This document shows positions 8,937 to 16,626 of a stretch of DNA of 43,267 nt, piece by piece. The notes under the pieces were generated by a model. That model made no database searches. It saw nothing but the letters and a program-made list of their open reading frames with translations, and was not told the DNA's origin. The translations under genes and the position numbers were made by a program. Position 1 is the stretch's first letter, and every line of letters starts with the position of its first letter. The stretch is from NCBI GenBank assembly GCA_000482145.1, contig AUXH01000091.1, positions 1 to 43,267 on the forward strand, in the 5' to 3' direction. The DNA is from Strigomonas culicis. Lineage: Eukaryota > Euglenozoa > Kinetoplastea > Trypanosomatida > Trypanosomatidae.

Positions 8937-8973
<37 letters not shown>
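8909..8973 (-). promoter_or_regulatory. Polypyrimidine tract and likely trans-splice acceptor for IMP3
   Basis: A long (CT)n run on the minus strand (complement of 8940-8973) is followed by CTACTTTCCTTCAG, with AG at 8910-8909. Confidence 0.55.
8940..8973. repeat. (GA)n microsatellite
   Basis: Perfect GA run of about 17 units; forms part of the IMP3 pyrimidine tract on the sense strand. Confidence 0.95.
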
Positions 8974-8975
<2 letters not shown>

Positions 8976-9074
8976 ATCATATGGCGGTGCCTTCCCAGAA
9001 AAGGTACCAAAACGAGAGCAAGAACAATACAAGAGACGCCCGTATGTGCGGTAACCTTGAGCATGAGTGTATGA

Positions 9075-9079
<5 letters not shown>

Positions 9080-9112
<33 letters not shown>
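9080..9112. repeat. (GT)n microsatellite
   Basis: Perfect GT run of about 16 units. Confidence 0.95.
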
Positions 9113-9115
<3 letters not shown>

Positions 9116-9598
9116 TATAGAAATCTAAACGAAATTAAAAAATGAAAATGTATAAGATGCGCACAAAAAAAAAATAAGACGTATACATGAAAGGAGGGTG
9201 AAAACACAAGCAAAATGTAACAGATCTTTTTTTTTTATTTGTTTATTGTTGATTCACGGAAATGTTCTAATTGTATACTTTTGTTGCTGTTGATGCTTTT
9301 CTTTTTTTTCCTTTTCTTATTTGTCCCCTTGACTGGTATTATCCTTCAAGTAGTCAAGTTTTTTTTTACCCACTCCACAAGCAATACTCAACGATGAGCA
9401 TAGGAGTGCTGAGCGCGCCAACACAACAAAGAAAAAAAAAAGGAGTAATGGAGAGCGCCTAGGTAGCTTGTGGTTTTGCAAATTCACTTGGAACGAAACA
9501 AAAAACAGCAAGGAGAGAAGAAGGAAAGGCCACTTCTGTCATTGCTGCTCCGCTCATAGCCACACGGCCGCTACCACGCAGTAGCAGGCGAGCGCGCC

Positions 9599-12500
9599 CT
9601 AGAGCCCGCGGTTGCGCTGTACACCGGCGGGGGCGCGGTACATGTTCTCCGCCTCTTGCTTCTCCAAGTACATCTTCATGGAGGTCACCTTGAGGTCCTC
9701 GAACTTGCTGAGAATGGCCTCGTTCTCCAGGATCATCTCGTCGTAGCGCTGCGCGGCCTTTGCCGCGTTCGCCTTGGCCGACTTGACCTTCTTGTGCAGT
9801 GCCTTCTGCTTGAGCTGCTCCTCCGCGAGGAGCTCCTGGAACTGCGTGTTCTGCGTCTCCAGCCGGCGGTTGTTGTTGACGACCGCCTTGTTCACCTCGT
9901 CCACCACCTCCTGCCGCCACGTCTCCTCCAGGCGGCGTATCTCCAGCTCCTTCTCGCGCAGCGCCGCGTCGAGCTCGCGCGTGCGCTTCTTCTCGTGCTC
10001 GAGCTGCGTGTTGGACCACTTCACCATCTCGCGGCTCTTCTCCACCGCGTCGTTCTTCTCGTTGAGCGCCGCCTCGGTGCGGCTGAGGTGCTGCTGCAGA
10101 CGGTTGTAGCTCTTCTGCAGCTCTTCGTACTCGGCCGCCTTGCCGCGCGTGCCGTCGATGCGGGAATTGAGCTGCTCAATCTGCTTCTTGAGGTACTCGA
10201 TCTCGCTCTCCTTGGCGCGTTCGATCGTGCCGGTCTGCTCCTTCGCGGCGTTGAGGAGACCGCGCGTGTTCTCCACTTCGACCGAGAGCTCCTGGATGAA
10301 CTTGCGCAGCTCCTCGCTTTCCTTGGTGAGGGTGTCGTGGTCCTCCTTGTACTGCGCCCGCTCGTCCTCGAGCTGCGACTCCATCTCCTTCATCTTGCGC
10401 TCGCACTTGTTCAGCTTCTTCACGAGCTTATCGCACATCGTGTCCTTCTCCTTCTGCAGCTGCTCCATCTCGTCCTCCTTGCGCTGCAGCAGCTCCCGGA
10501 TCTGCTGCGCCATGGCCGGGTCCGCCAGGTCGCCGGAGGCCATCAGCGCGGTCGCCGCGTCCGGCGCCGCGGCGCCGTCAGCGCTGAACGCGCCGCTCAT
10601 GGCGTTCGGCGTCACGTGCCCCGTCTTGAGCAGCTCATACTTGCGGATCATGTCCTCCAGACGCGTCTGCTGCCGGTGGGCGAGCTCCGTCAGCCGCTGC
10701 TTCGTGCGGATCTGCTGCTGCAGCAGGCCGACCAGGTCCTCGTCGAGCGGCTCCTCCTCCGCGGCCGCGAGAACAAAGGCCTGCATCTCGTTCACAGCCG
10801 TGTCGGACGTCCCACCCTCCACGGTGTTCGCGTCCGTGATGCACACGCCGAAACGGCGCAGCGACACGTTCGTCTGCTTGATCTTCCGCTCCAGGTTCAC
10901 GCGCGCGGTGCGCTCCTCCTCGAGCTGCCGACGGACGTCCTCCGGCAAAGCTCCCGAGATGGAGCCGTTGGGGGCCGTAATGCTCATGCCAGCGCCAGGG
11001 ATGGCCTGGGCGTCCTCCACCATGCGCTTGAAGCGCTCGACGTCCCGCTCCTTTTCGGTCACCTTGGCACGCGTGGCCTCTAGCTCGTCCTGCAGCGCCT
11101 TGTACTCCTCCTTGCTCTTGGCCAGCTTGGCCTTTATCTTCTCCTGGTCCCGCTCCACCTTCTCGCGCAGCTTCGTGTTCTCATCGCGCAGCGTATTGAG
11201 TTCGACCTTCAGCTGAGCGGTCGCCTCCGTATCCGCCTTGCGGCGTGCTACCTCCTCCTCCCTCTGCTTCTGCAGCGCCTCCGTCGCGCGGTTGGCGTCG
11301 GTGAGCTGGCGCTGCGCCTGCTCCTGCAGCTCGGCCATGGCGCGCTTCGCGTACTTCTCCATGTCCTCCTGTGTGTAGGTCACCTTGCGCCAGTGCTCGT
11401 AGAGCTCCGTGAAGCCCTGCAGGTAGAAGCCAATCTCCTTCACGTCCCACTTGTCGTTCGACAGGTTGTACGAGCCGTCCTTGGGCATCTGTGCCTTGAT
11501 CTTGGCGAGCTGGTCATCCGTACAGACGCGCTTGATAAAGTTCGCGCACGCGATGCGCAGGTCGTTCAGACGCCCTCTCTCGAAGGTGTAGTTGGACTGC
11601 GCCAGCTGGTAGGCCTCCTTCTGCAGCTGCGCCTCATGCTGCGCGTCGGTGAGCGCCTTGCCGTTCTGCTCCAGCTCCGCCTGCAGCGCACGGCACCTCT
11701 CCTCGAGCTCCAGGTTATTCTTTTCGCCGCCGCCGGCCCGCAAGTCGCTGTTCTCCACCTCCAGCTCCTCAATGTGCTGCCGGAGCTGCTCCTCCACGTT
11801 GAGGTCCACGTTGCCCAGGCGCTTCTTGAGCTCTTCGATCTGGTCCATGAGGTCCTGAATGCGGGCATCCTTCGGGTCCATGTTCTTGAGCGGTTTGTTC
11901 TCGATCTGCTTCGCACGCAGGGCGAAGCGCAGCGTCGAGATGGTCTCCGACGTGTTCTTCTCCGAGGGGCCCACGTTCGCAAACATGACCGTCTTGGCGT
12001 TACCACCGAGGGAGTCCTTGAGCAGCATCGTCAGCGGGGAGCCGCGGTACGGGATGTGCTTGCCGCCCTTCACAATGGTGTCGATGACGGTCGCGAGGGC
12101 GGAGAGCGACAAGTTAATGTTGCACCCCTCCTTCGCCGTGTCGCCGGTGGCGTTTGTCTTGCTCAACTTCTCGGACCCCGCTAAGTCGACGACGTTAATC
12201 TTGCTGGTCATGACAATCGGCTGACTGGGGTCGTTCTCGAAATCGAGCTGCTCGATCTGCACGGTGAAGAGCGAGTGTGAGCGGCTACTGGTATCGTTCA
12301 GGTCGGTCGACGCGGTCTGTCGGCGATCGGTACCCGCATTGAACCACTTGATAGCCTCATCAAAGCTCGTTACCTCCGGCATATCGGCGCCCTTGACGTA
12401 GAAGTTCTTCTGCATGTTCTGCTTAATCTCCAAGTTAACCTGCTTACTGGCAAGTAAATCGCGCGACTTGCCATTGTACAGCTCCACATACGACACGCGC

Positions 12501-12916
12501 ACCTTGAAGGTTTTGGTGGACGAGGTCTGCTTCTTAATCTCCGAAAACAAATAGTCTACCACCTGAGGCATCACACCCCACGTCTCCTTGTTGGATAGCT
12601 TACCCGTCATGGTGTGTGTCTTACCGGAACCCGACTGACCGTACGCAAACACGGTGGCATTGTATCCCTGCAGCACCGCGTCCGCCAGCGGCTGCACCTC
12701 CTGCAGGAAGATGTCGCGCTGCGTGAAGGTGTTGTTGTACACGGCGTCAAAGGCAAAGATGTCGGGATCCCCGATCTGGTGCTGCACCACTACCTGGTTC
12801 GTGGCAAGGTCCATGCGCACAAGGGCCTTGTCACCGCGCTCCGCCTCATACGGCAGCAAGTCGCGGCACCGGATAACCACTCGGATATTCTCCGATCCGG
12901 CTGTTTTCTTCACCAT
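9599..12916 (-). CDS. Kinesin-2-like motor protein (OSM3/KIF17-like)
   Basis: A 1105-residue kinesin with an N-terminal motor domain (about 1-345). The P-loop GQSGSGKT is at 93-100, switch I reads NDTSSRSHSLF and switch II VDLAGSEK. The neck sequence IENKPLKNMDPKDARIQDL resembles kinesin-2 necks (NKP...DPKDA), so an anterograde intraflagellar transport motor is the most likely role. The remaining 700 residues are long coiled coils broken by a less helical Ser/Thr/Ala-rich region near 640-760. The tail ends in a Lys-rich coiled coil and a short Asn/Arg/Gly end. The ATG at 12916 starts MVKKTAGSENIRVVIRCR, the canonical motor beginning; further upstream extension has no family support. Assignment within kinesin-2 is by motif memory. 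Confidence 0.88.
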   Translation of the reverse strand: MVKKTAGSENIRVVIRCRDLLPYEAERGDKALVRMDLATNQVVVQHQIGDPDIFAFDAVYNNTFTQRDIFLQEVQPLADAVLQGYNATVFAYGQSGSGKTHTMTGKLSNKETWGVMPQVVDYLFSEIKKQTSSTKTFKVRVSYVELYNGKSRDLLASKQVNLEIKQNMQKNFYVKGADMPEVTSFDEAIKWFNAGTDRRQTASTDLNDTSSRSHSLFTVQIEQLDFENDPSQPIVMTSKINVVDLAGSEKLSKTNATGDTAKEGCNINLSLSALATVIDTIVKGGKHIPYRGSPLTMLLKDSLGGNAKTVMFANVGPSEKNTSETISTLRFALRAKQIENKPLKNMDPKDARIQDLMDQIEELKKRLGNVDLNVEEQLRQHIEELEVENSDLRAGGGEKNNLELEERCRALQAELEQNGKALTDAQHEAQLQKEAYQLAQSNYTFERGRLNDLRIACANFIKRVCTDDQLAKIKAQMPKDGSYNLSNDKWDVKEIGFYLQGFTELYEHWRKVTYTQEDMEKYAKRAMAELQEQAQRQLTDANRATEALQKQREEEVARRKADTEATAQLKVELNTLRDENTKLREKVERDQEKIKAKLAKSKEEYKALQDELEATRAKVTEKERDVERFKRMVEDAQAIPGAGMSITAPNGSISGALPEDVRRQLEEERTARVNLERKIKQTNVSLRRFGVCITDANTVEGGTSDTAVNEMQAFVLAAAEEEPLDEDLVGLLQQQIRTKQRLTELAHRQQTRLEDMIRKYELLKTGHVTPNAMSGAFSADGAAAPDAATALMASGDLADPAMAQQIRELLQRKEDEMEQLQKEKDTMCDKLVKKLNKCERKMKEMESQLEDERAQYKEDHDTLTKESEELRKFIQELSVEVENTRGLLNAAKEQTGTIERAKESEIEYLKKQIEQLNSRIDGTRGKAAEYEELQKSYNRLQQHLSRTEAALNEKNDAVEKSREMVKWSNTQLEHEKKRTRELDAALREKELEIRRLEETWRQEVVDEVNKAVVNNNRRLETQNTQFQELLAEEQLKQKALHKKVKSAKANAAKAAQRYDEMILENEAILSKFEDLKVTSMKMYLEKQEAENMYRAPAGVQRNRGL

Positions 12917-13273
12917 TGTATAAGAGAGTGAAGAAGTGCAATTAATCAAAGCAAAGGGTTAAAAAGGACGAAAAAGAAAAGCGGGAAAGGCTGCAACAAT
13001 CCTTGTTTGAAACTGTTAGTTTTTTTTTTTTCAATCTAAAAAAAAATGGAATTAAAAAGCGGTACACTAGAATGAATACCGCAAAAATAACTAAACAGGA
13101 AGAAAGGGGGAAGAAGCAGGGCAATATGAAAACACAACGAAAAAAAATCAATTGTTGCATGATGATGCGTTGCATAACGAAAGAAAAGGACAAAAAAGTG
13201 TGTTCAGCATTGGCAGTATTACGCCTGAAGAAGTGAAAGGGAGAAACAACAACAAGAACAAAAAATGTGAGGT
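12917..13273. other. Spacer protease-kinesin
   Basis: A-rich on the plus strand with an 11-T run at about 13020-13031 and an A8 run shortly after. Nothing gene-like. Confidence 0.55.
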
Positions 13274-14104
13274 TTACATTTCCGAACGGCAGAGAGAGTT
13301 ATAGAACTCACCGATGGGCACAAATGCCACATCAAGCGGCCATCTCTGGTGCAGCGAAACGTTTTCCGAGAGATCCAAATAAGGGTCCTGATACAAGGTG
13401 CCCGCATGCGGGTCTCGTGGTGGTGCATTCTTCATGATGCGCGCCGCCACGACGCCCACGACCTTTCCGGTGGACTTCCGCAAAACAGGCCCACCGCTAA
13501 GACTCAAGGGCATTTGCTTGCCCTGCGCGCGCTCGTCGTCGCTGAGGCTGTCGATCGATCCCGCCAGGACGGTCCCGTAGTCCAGCGACACGATGGCGGC
13601 CTTGCACGTACCGTCGAGCCGCACCTCGCGCAGCGTCAGTCCGTCGTCGTTGGGATTTGCCCGCTCCTCGATGGCATCGAAGCCACAGTACACCAGCTCC
13701 GTGCCGTCCTCGATGGGCTTCTCGTCGACCTCGAAGGGCGCCAGGCGCAGCCCGTCCAGCTGCGCCTCGTCGCGGCAGCGCAGCGCGGCGACGTCCACGT
13801 TGGGCATGTAGTGCTGCCGAAACTCCATGTCCAGCGCGTGCTGCACCTGGTGCGTCTCCGCGTGCGGCGTCAGCATCCGCGCGCTCACGTGGCGCTCGCC
13901 GATGGCCTTGAAGCCGACGGAGTCCCCGTACAGGCCGCGGTACCGCACCGGGCACGACACGTGGGCCGCGGTGATGACGTGGTAGTGGTAAAAGGTGCCC
14001 TGCTGCTTGAAGCGGAGCAGGAAGCCACTGCCACGGACTAGGGGGAGAATGGTTTGGCCCTTCTGGGTCCACAGAAAATAGGAGGAGACACCCACGAGCG
14101 ACAT
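13274..14104 (-). CDS. Trypsin-fold serine protease, probably intracellular
   Basis: The 276-residue product has the chymotrypsin/HtrA-like triad layout. His48 is in HVITAAHVS, Asp104 in NVDVAALR and Ser203 in SLSGGPVLRKSTGKVVGVV, so all three catalytic residues appear present, although the nucleophile motif is LSGGP rather than GDSGGP or GNSGGP. No signal peptide, PDZ domain or zymogen pro-region is visible, so I infer a cytosolic or organellar enzyme. The long frame upstream is hydrophobic and could suggest a signal sequence, but a C10 tract and splice acceptors (AG at 14152-14151 or 14111-14110) lie between it and the ATG at 14104, so the mRNA should start here. Specificity is unknown. Confidence 0.72.
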   Translation of the reverse strand: MSLVGVSSYFLWTQKGQTILPLVRGSGFLLRFKQQGTFYHYHVITAAHVSCPVRYRGLYGDSVGFKAIGERHVSARMLTPHAETHQVQHALDMEFRQHYMPNVDVAALRCRDEAQLDGLRLAPFEVDEKPIEDGTELVYCGFDAIEERANPNDDGLTLREVRLDGTCKAAIVSLDYGTVLAGSIDSLSDDERAQGKQMPLSLSGGPVLRKSTGKVVGVVAARIMKNAPPRDPHAGTLYQDPYLDLSENVSLHQRWPLDVAFVPIGEFYNSLCRSEM

Positions 14105-14430
14105 GTAGCCTAAGGACACACGAGCGGAGCCGGGTGGGGGGGGGGTAAGACTAACGACGAACACACAAATAGAAGGGAAGAGAAGGAAGGCATGGAGAGA
14201 GTGGAGTGTTATGTAAAATGGCAGAAGCAGTGGCACACGCCTATCACGGCCATCCTGCGAAGATCGCATGGACTACATGCCAGAAATGAAAACGACTCTT
14301 CATGTTACATGGAGAAAATGGAACCGCTATACAAGGCGGTAAGAGAAACATACATAATTGTTCGGTTATGTGGGGAGGTAACCGTACAGTACATGGGCAT
14401 CATCATCATGGGCCTGGCAGAAGACCCGTC
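14105..14430. other. Spacer centrin-protease
   Basis: More complex sequence than most spacers, with a G10 run on the plus strand at 14136-14145 (C10 on the sense strand, part of the pyrimidine tract for the protease mRNA). No gene seen. Confidence 0.55.
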
Positions 14431-15093
14431 TCACTTATACACGTTCGCGCGCTTCATCAGCTTCAGAAAGTCATCCTCGCGGACTACCAAGGCCTCCTTC
14501 GCATCAAACTCCGTCATGTTCACGCCACCGGCCGACGCCGTTCCGACCGAGCCGTCGGAGAGCGGGTGCGCAAAGAGGATCATTTCTACCAACTCGTCGT
14601 CCGTCAAGTCCATGTGGAGGCTATTTGCGATTTCGCGAAGGTCCTCGATGCCAATGTAGCCCTTGTTGTCCTCATCCAGCCACTTGAAGGCGCGCGTGCT
14701 CTCTATGCGCGTCTCCAGTGAAGTCATCTTATGCACTAGCACATTGTAGAAATCGTTGAAGTCGATCTGCTCGTTCGGATTCGCGCCCACCTCGCGGAGC
14801 AGCTGGCTCAGCTCCGGGTTGCTGACGTCGTACCCGAGCGCATACATGGCTACCTTCACCTCATGGGCGTTGATGCGGCCGACGCCCTCCGTGTCGAACT
14901 GGTCAAACGCCTCGCGGAGCTGCCGCTTGTGGTCCTCCGAGATCTTCAGCAGCGCAGGGGGGGAGAAGGGCGACACGAGCCGCGGGGCGGCCGCGGCCGG
15001 CCCCGTGGCGGCCTCGCTAGGAGCGGCGCGCTTGGTGGAGGTGCCAAGCTGTGAGCCCTTTTTGGTGCCTTTTGGCTTGTTGGACGAATTCAT
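14431..15093 (-). CDS. Centrin (caltractin-like EF-hand protein)
   Basis: The 220-residue protein has a 48-residue Lys/Ser/Ala-rich N-terminal extension, then a calmodulin-type fold. EF1 has its loop at 67-78 (starting DTEGVG) and EF3 at 140-151 (starting DEDNKG). EF2 (around 103-115) lacks key ligands. The EF4 region is expanded: about 20 residues containing a Gly/Ser-rich stretch (180-191) separate the entering helix from the exiting helix. The end FLKLMKRANVY matches the diagnostic centrin C-terminus. It should act at basal bodies, the flagellum or related cytoskeletal structures. Likely calcium binding is limited to EF1 and EF3. Which trypanosome centrin it corresponds to I cannot say. 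Confidence 0.85.
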   Translation of the reverse strand: MNSSNKPKGTKKGSQLGTSTKRAAPSEAATGPAAAAPRLVSPFSPPALLKISEDHKRQLREAFDQFDTEGVGRINAHEVKVAMYALGYDVSNPELSQLLREVGANPNEQIDFNDFYNVLVHKMTSLETRIESTRAFKWLDEDNKGYIGIEDLREIANSLHMDLTDDELVEMILFAHPLSDGSVGTASAGGVNMTEFDAKEALVVREDDFLKLMKRANVYK

Positions 15094-15502
15094 CAGTGCT
15101 TTGCTGTTGCTTTGTGCAGATGGGCAGGTGCGCTAGGTCAGCTGATTAAAGAATAGCTTCAATGTGAACAAGAAGGAGAAGAGAGGAAAAGAGAGAGAAA
15201 AGTCGCGTACGATTCCTTGTCCTTCCTTAGTCAGACATACTACGAAACGGAAGCCGCAAGTGATGACAGCCTCTGTCATACAGAAGGAGAGAAAAGAATC
15301 ACGTCAGTATTTCAACATTGGCATTAGTAGCCTATGAAACCAGCTCCTAAATCACACCGTTATTACGTTTTGTGTCCTCTCAACGACCTACACGGATCGT
15401 CCCTGTTAGGTTCGCCGTGTCACCGCGATTCAGCCACCGTATGGAGACGAGGTGGGAGGATGTAAAGAGAGAGGGAGAGGGCGTCCCCCCGCAGCAAGTT
15501 CG
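15094..15502. other. Spacer 2H protein-centrin
   Basis: Relatively complex sequence from about 15200 to 15450, without ORF, tRNA boxes or repeats that I can identify. Confidence 0.5.
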
Positions 15503-16315
15503 TTACTGAATAGACGCTGTGGAGATGACCTTGTAGTAGCCATTCTCGCCCTTGCCCTTCATGCTACACACTTGCACCTCATTAAACGTGACATCCCCAA
15601 AGTCGTGATGCTGAAAGTCCGCCCAGACAGACAGAGGTAGACGGGGTCCTAAGATGTTCTTCTGGCTTGGTCGCACCTTCGCGACCGTGACGTGCGGCAC
15701 GTAGCTGTCGTGGGGGTTGCCCTTCATATCCACGCCGAGCCCGAGGCCGACGCGCTGCCGCACAAGGCGCACAAAGTGGTCTAGTGTTGTGTAGTGCCCC
15801 TCCGATGCACACTTGACGAAGAGCACGCGGCCGTGGCCAAAGGTGCCGAGGCCGCGGAAGCGCAGCTGCAGCGGCGTGCGGCACGCCTCCCGTGTCGCCG
15901 CCTGGACGCAGGCTGCTATCTGGGCCAGCCGTTCCTCCAGCTGCGTCTCCGGCAGCGAGAAGACGCCCAGTGTGATGTGCAGCCGCTGCACCGGGATGAG
16001 CAGCGGCTCCACACTCTGGTTGGCGAAGAGGAAGGCGTTGTGCATCTCCCTCACGCGAGGGGTCAGCACGTTCTTCAGTGGGAGCGGGAGAGAGAGGAAG
16101 TGCGTCGGCCGTACCTTCTCGCTCCACGCCGGTGCCTCCGTCTGGCGCGTCGCCCCGGTCGTGAAGCCAGTCCGGAGGTGGCGGCGGTAGCGGCCCTGCA
16201 CATCGATCTCCTCGGCCACGCCGCTATCCACCCGCTGGTCCACAATGCGGTGGTTGATGGGGAAGTAGAGCCCTTTTACATTGCTGGAGCGCAACAAGAA
16301 GGACCGCCGCAGCAT
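15503..16315 (-). CDS. 2H phosphoesterase (AKAP7/LigT-like), possibly mitochondrial
   Basis: The 270-residue product has the two HxT motifs that define 2H phosphoesterases: HIT at 113-115 in RLHITLGVF, and HVT at 208-210 in VPHVTVAKV. They sit about 95 residues apart, as in AKAP7 and LigT-type 2',5'-RNA ligase-like enzymes. The segment LPLPLKNV and the family pattern FRGLGTFGHGRVLFVK between them also fit the AKAP7-like group. Such enzymes cleave cyclic or 2'-5' phosphodiesters in RNA ends or oligoadenylates; the substrate here is unknown. The N-terminus MLRRSFLLRSSN is Arg/Ser-rich and hydrophobic without acids, like a mitochondrial presequence. The ATG at 16315 is the first; the frame above starts at TTG. 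Confidence 0.8.
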   Translation of the reverse strand: MLRRSFLLRSSNVKGLYFPINHRIVDQRVDSGVAEEIDVQGRYRRHLRTGFTTGATRQTEAPAWSEKVRPTHFLSLPLPLKNVLTPRVREMHNAFLFANQSVEPLLIPVQRLHITLGVFSLPETQLEERLAQIAACVQAATREACRTPLQLRFRGLGTFGHGRVLFVKCASEGHYTTLDHFVRLVRQRVGLGLGVDMKGNPHDSYVPHVTVAKVRPSQKNILGPRLPLSVWADFQHHDFGDVTFNEVQVCSMKGKGENGYYKVISTASIQ

Positions 16316-16626
16316 GATATCTGTGAAGTAGAAAAGCAATCGAGCTGTACGCCAGAGAGCGAGAGAAAAGGAAGGAGGGAGAACGGTTCACCGATGCGAG
16401 CGCTGTGGACAAAAGAATACATAACCCAGGGCATAGATCAAATGAAGAAATCCCGCAAGCCATCACATAGACTTCCATTTCTTTTGTGGTTTAGCATACA
16501 GGAGAAAAACAGCAAGCAAGGGCGGATAAGAAGGAGAAAAGTCTATGTACTTGTGTGTGCGTAGGTGTGTAATAGTATACAAGAAGATCTAATAAAGGCG
16601 CGAGGCGAACCTTTTCGAACGCGTGT
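16316..16626. other. Spacer phosphatase-2H protein
   Basis: Contains the pyrimidine tract and acceptors for the 2H gene and no coding potential beyond short shadows. Confidence 0.55.
16321..16346 (-). promoter_or_regulatory. Alternative trans-splice acceptors for the 2H gene
   Basis: The minus strand shows a long pyrimidine tract (about 16350-16390), then GTACAG (AG at 16346-16345) and TTCTACTTCACAG (AG at 16322-16321). The second leaves only five nucleotides before the ATG at 16315. Both are plausible; the first is closer to the better tract. Confidence 0.45.

Larger units (their letters stand above)
8844..9598. other. Spacer kinesin-IMP3
   Basis: Holds two dinucleotide microsatellites, (GA)n at 8940-8973 and (GT)n at 9080-9112, and several A- and T-runs. 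No gene seen. Confidence 0.6.

Noticed and set aside
9656..11083. 475-codon plus-strand ORF opposite the kinesin coiled coil
   Set aside because: Antisense shadow of a Leu/Glu/Lys-rich coiled coil; yields a Leu/His/Val-rich low-complexity product.
13274..14269. Longer start of the protease giving a hydrophobic, signal-like N-terminus
   Set aside because: The extension spans a C10 pyrimidine tract and likely splice acceptors, so it should not be in the mRNA; the conserved fold begins after the ATG at 14104.
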